From NCBI GenBank assembly GCA_003505155.1, contig DNYJ01000011.1, positions 37,796 to 45,116 on the forward strand: a DNA stretch of 7,321 bases, written 5' to 3'. Shown piece after piece: positions 6,514-7,321 of the stretch. The position numbers and the translations under genes are program-made. The notes below the pieces were generated by a model. That model saw nothing but the letters and a program-made list of their open reading frames with translations, made no database searches and was not told where the DNA came from. The stretch is from Candidatus Uhrbacteria bacterium. Lineage in GTDB: Bacteria > Patescibacteriota > Patescibacteriia > UBA9934 > UBA10169. Within the stretch, counting starts at the first letter, position 1. Each line of letters starts with the position of its first letter.

Positions 6514-6927
6514 GGAAACTTCTGACGCATTTTTGTGTTCGGAATCGCGCCGACGTCGGCTCATGGACTGCGCATTCCATTCTACGAGAGAAAGGAGGAG
6601 GATGAGAATCACCATTAACCACCACGTGAAGAGATTTTTTGACAGAAGAATAAAAGAAGCAATGGTGAGAATGGCAAGGAGAACTGATTGCCGAAAAGAC
6701 ACGACGACGTGCCGAAAGAGGATCGTTTCAGGCTTGACTTTCACACGGATGGCGACGGCCGAGAAGAGGATGGTTCCCACCAGCGCCAAAAACAGCGTGA
6801 GGTAAAAGAGACTGAATTCAAAAAGGCCTGCAAACACGGGATCAACGGTGAGGATGAGAAAAAACCAAATCCCCCAAGCGATCAGCGTGGAAAGAATCGT
6901 TAGTCGGATGAACTGTTTAAAACTCAT
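6508..6927 (-). CDS. Small four-helix membrane protein of unknown function
   Basis: I do not recognise a named family. The 139-residue protein has four probable membrane segments: about 8-28, 35-60, 79-97 and 99-117. It begins MSFKQFIRLT, has a DP turn (29-30) between helices 1 and 2, a short basic loop after helix 2 (RVKVKPE, 61-67), an SFRQ before helix 3 (77-80), a TWW at the start of helix 4 (101-103), and a strongly basic tail with SRRRR (123-127). The ATG at 6927 overlaps the end of the DUF721-like gene by 11 nt; an in-frame start at 7062 would overlap far more and adds residues without membrane character, so it is not favoured. No Shine-Dalgarno is seen, so coupling to the upstream gene is likely. 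Its place directly before mreB hints at an envelope role, but that is inference only. Confidence 0.8.
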   Translation of the reverse strand: MSFKQFIRLTILSTLIAWGIWFFLILTVDPVFAGLFEFSLFYLTLFLALVGTILFSAVAIRVKVKPETILFRHVVVSFRQSVLLAILTIASFILLSKNLFTWWLMVILILLLSLVEWNAQSMSRRRRDSEHKNASEVSL

Positions 6928-7234
6928 GCGGAAGAAGTTCGGAAACAAGACGCGTTTGAACAGAGACAATCGGAGCAGCAGGAAGTTTCCGGCAGACGTA
7001 TTCCATGACATCCACCGCTCGATCGCGGACAAACTCTGCGGAAGCGGAGGAGGTACAAGCAATCATAAGGATACCATCTCTCACACTCATCGCGCACACG
7101 TCTCCCTGCCTCGAAGCCGGCACGGTCAGATTGATCCATTCGTCAGCCGCCGCAACCATCTGCGCGGCCTCAACCTGCGAGCGAATATTCTTTCGTTCCA
7201 TGAGCGAACCAAGAAGATCAGAGACACGTTTCAT
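6917..7234 (-). CDS. DUF721 / DciA-like small protein
   Basis: A 105-residue soluble protein that looks like the DUF721 family, whose best-studied member DciA helps load the replicative helicase DnaB. The fit is by pattern: a helical start (MKRVSDLLGSLMERK), a W at residue 33 within an amphipathic helix, then a strand pair where DGILMIAC (53-60) leads into SSASAEFVRDRA (62-73), matching the family's 'dGvL.v.v.sSa.A.eL' region, and a final helix and strand (about 74-98). It is short and lacks the long C-terminal tail of many DciA proteins. A possible AGGA lies 11 nt upstream of the ATG. It is the first complete gene of the window and overlaps the membrane-protein gene by 11 nt. Whether it truly loads helicase in this organism is unproven. 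Confidence 0.65.
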   Translation of the reverse strand: MKRVSDLLGSLMERKNIRSQVEAAQMVAAADEWINLTVPASRQGDVCAMSVRDGILMIACTSSASAEFVRDRAVDVMEYVCRKLPAAPIVSVQTRLVSELLPHEF

Positions 7235-7264
7235 AACGAGAGGTTTCCTGCGATCTCAAATTAT

Positions 7265-7287
7265 TGTTGTCACCTTTTTATACAACA
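7265..7287. promoter_or_regulatory. Possible operator and weak -10 upstream of the DUF721 gene
   Basis: A 6-bp perfect inverted repeat (TGTTGT and ACAACA, 11 nt apart) spans 7265-7287 and encloses a -10-like TATAAA on the minus strand (7282-7277). No good -35 box is found at 16-18 nt, so the promoter call is weak. If used, transcription would start near 7270, about 36 nt before the ATG at 7234. Confidence 0.3.
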
Positions 7288-7321
7288 TCGGCAAGGTGTC
7301 CTGTCTCATGCGGAATTTTGT

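Noticed and set aside
7256..7321. Possible end of an upstream minus-strand gene (21 codons to TGA, ending in KKVTTII)
   Set aside because: Too short to recognise, and a second frame is also open to a nearby TAA; it cannot be told from chance at the window edge.

Overview
All nine genes that can be supported here lie on the minus strand, so the biological reading order runs from high to low coordinates. GC content is close to 50%. TAA, TAG and TGA all end genes, and TGA ends four of them, so the standard bacterial code applies; a recoded-TGA lineage such as Gracilibacteria or SR1 does not fit. Compact proteins, 4-nt stop/start overlaps, very few Shine-Dalgarno sequences and the style of the SerRS and the small HxGH nucleotidyltransferase suggest a Patescibacteria (CPR) genome or another small-genome bacterium. 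That placement is inference from sequence style, not a phylogeny.

Layout in transcription order: (1) a DUF721/DciA-like small protein (7234-6917), overlapping by 11 nt a four-helix membrane protein of unknown function (6927-6508); (2) the cell-shape and elongation cluster mreB (6475-5420), mreC (5412-4609), mreD (4612-4097) and mrdA/PBP2 (4100-2187), where mreC/mreD and mreD/mrdA overlap by 4 nt and mreB has its own strong promoter just after the membrane-protein gene; (3) greA (2083-1628), in a 103-nt gap with its own TTGACA promoter; (4) a third promoter (TTGACG-17-TACAAT) driving a small HxGH nucleotidyltransferase (1561-1163) that overlaps serS (1166 to the left edge, cut after 388 codons) by an ATGA.

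How they work together: MreB filaments, the MreC/MreD membrane proteins and the PBP2 transpeptidase form the core of the elongasome that inserts lateral peptidoglycan. The usual glycosyltransferase partner RodA is not next to PBP2. GreA, the nucleotidyltransferase and SerRS are housekeeping genes in a separate unit.

No mobile element, CRISPR array, RNA gene or phage gene is seen, and no unknown multi-gene system is evident. The most notable points are the replacement of both MreB residues linked to ATP hydrolysis (Glu to Ala141, Thr to Lys168), an apparently leaderless mreB transcript, the odd greA leader (GGAGG 27 nt from the start codon plus a 10-bp palindrome), and a SerRS with several altered positions near its serine pocket. 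No gene-free stretch exceeds 300 bases; the longest is the 103-nt mrdA-greA gap.
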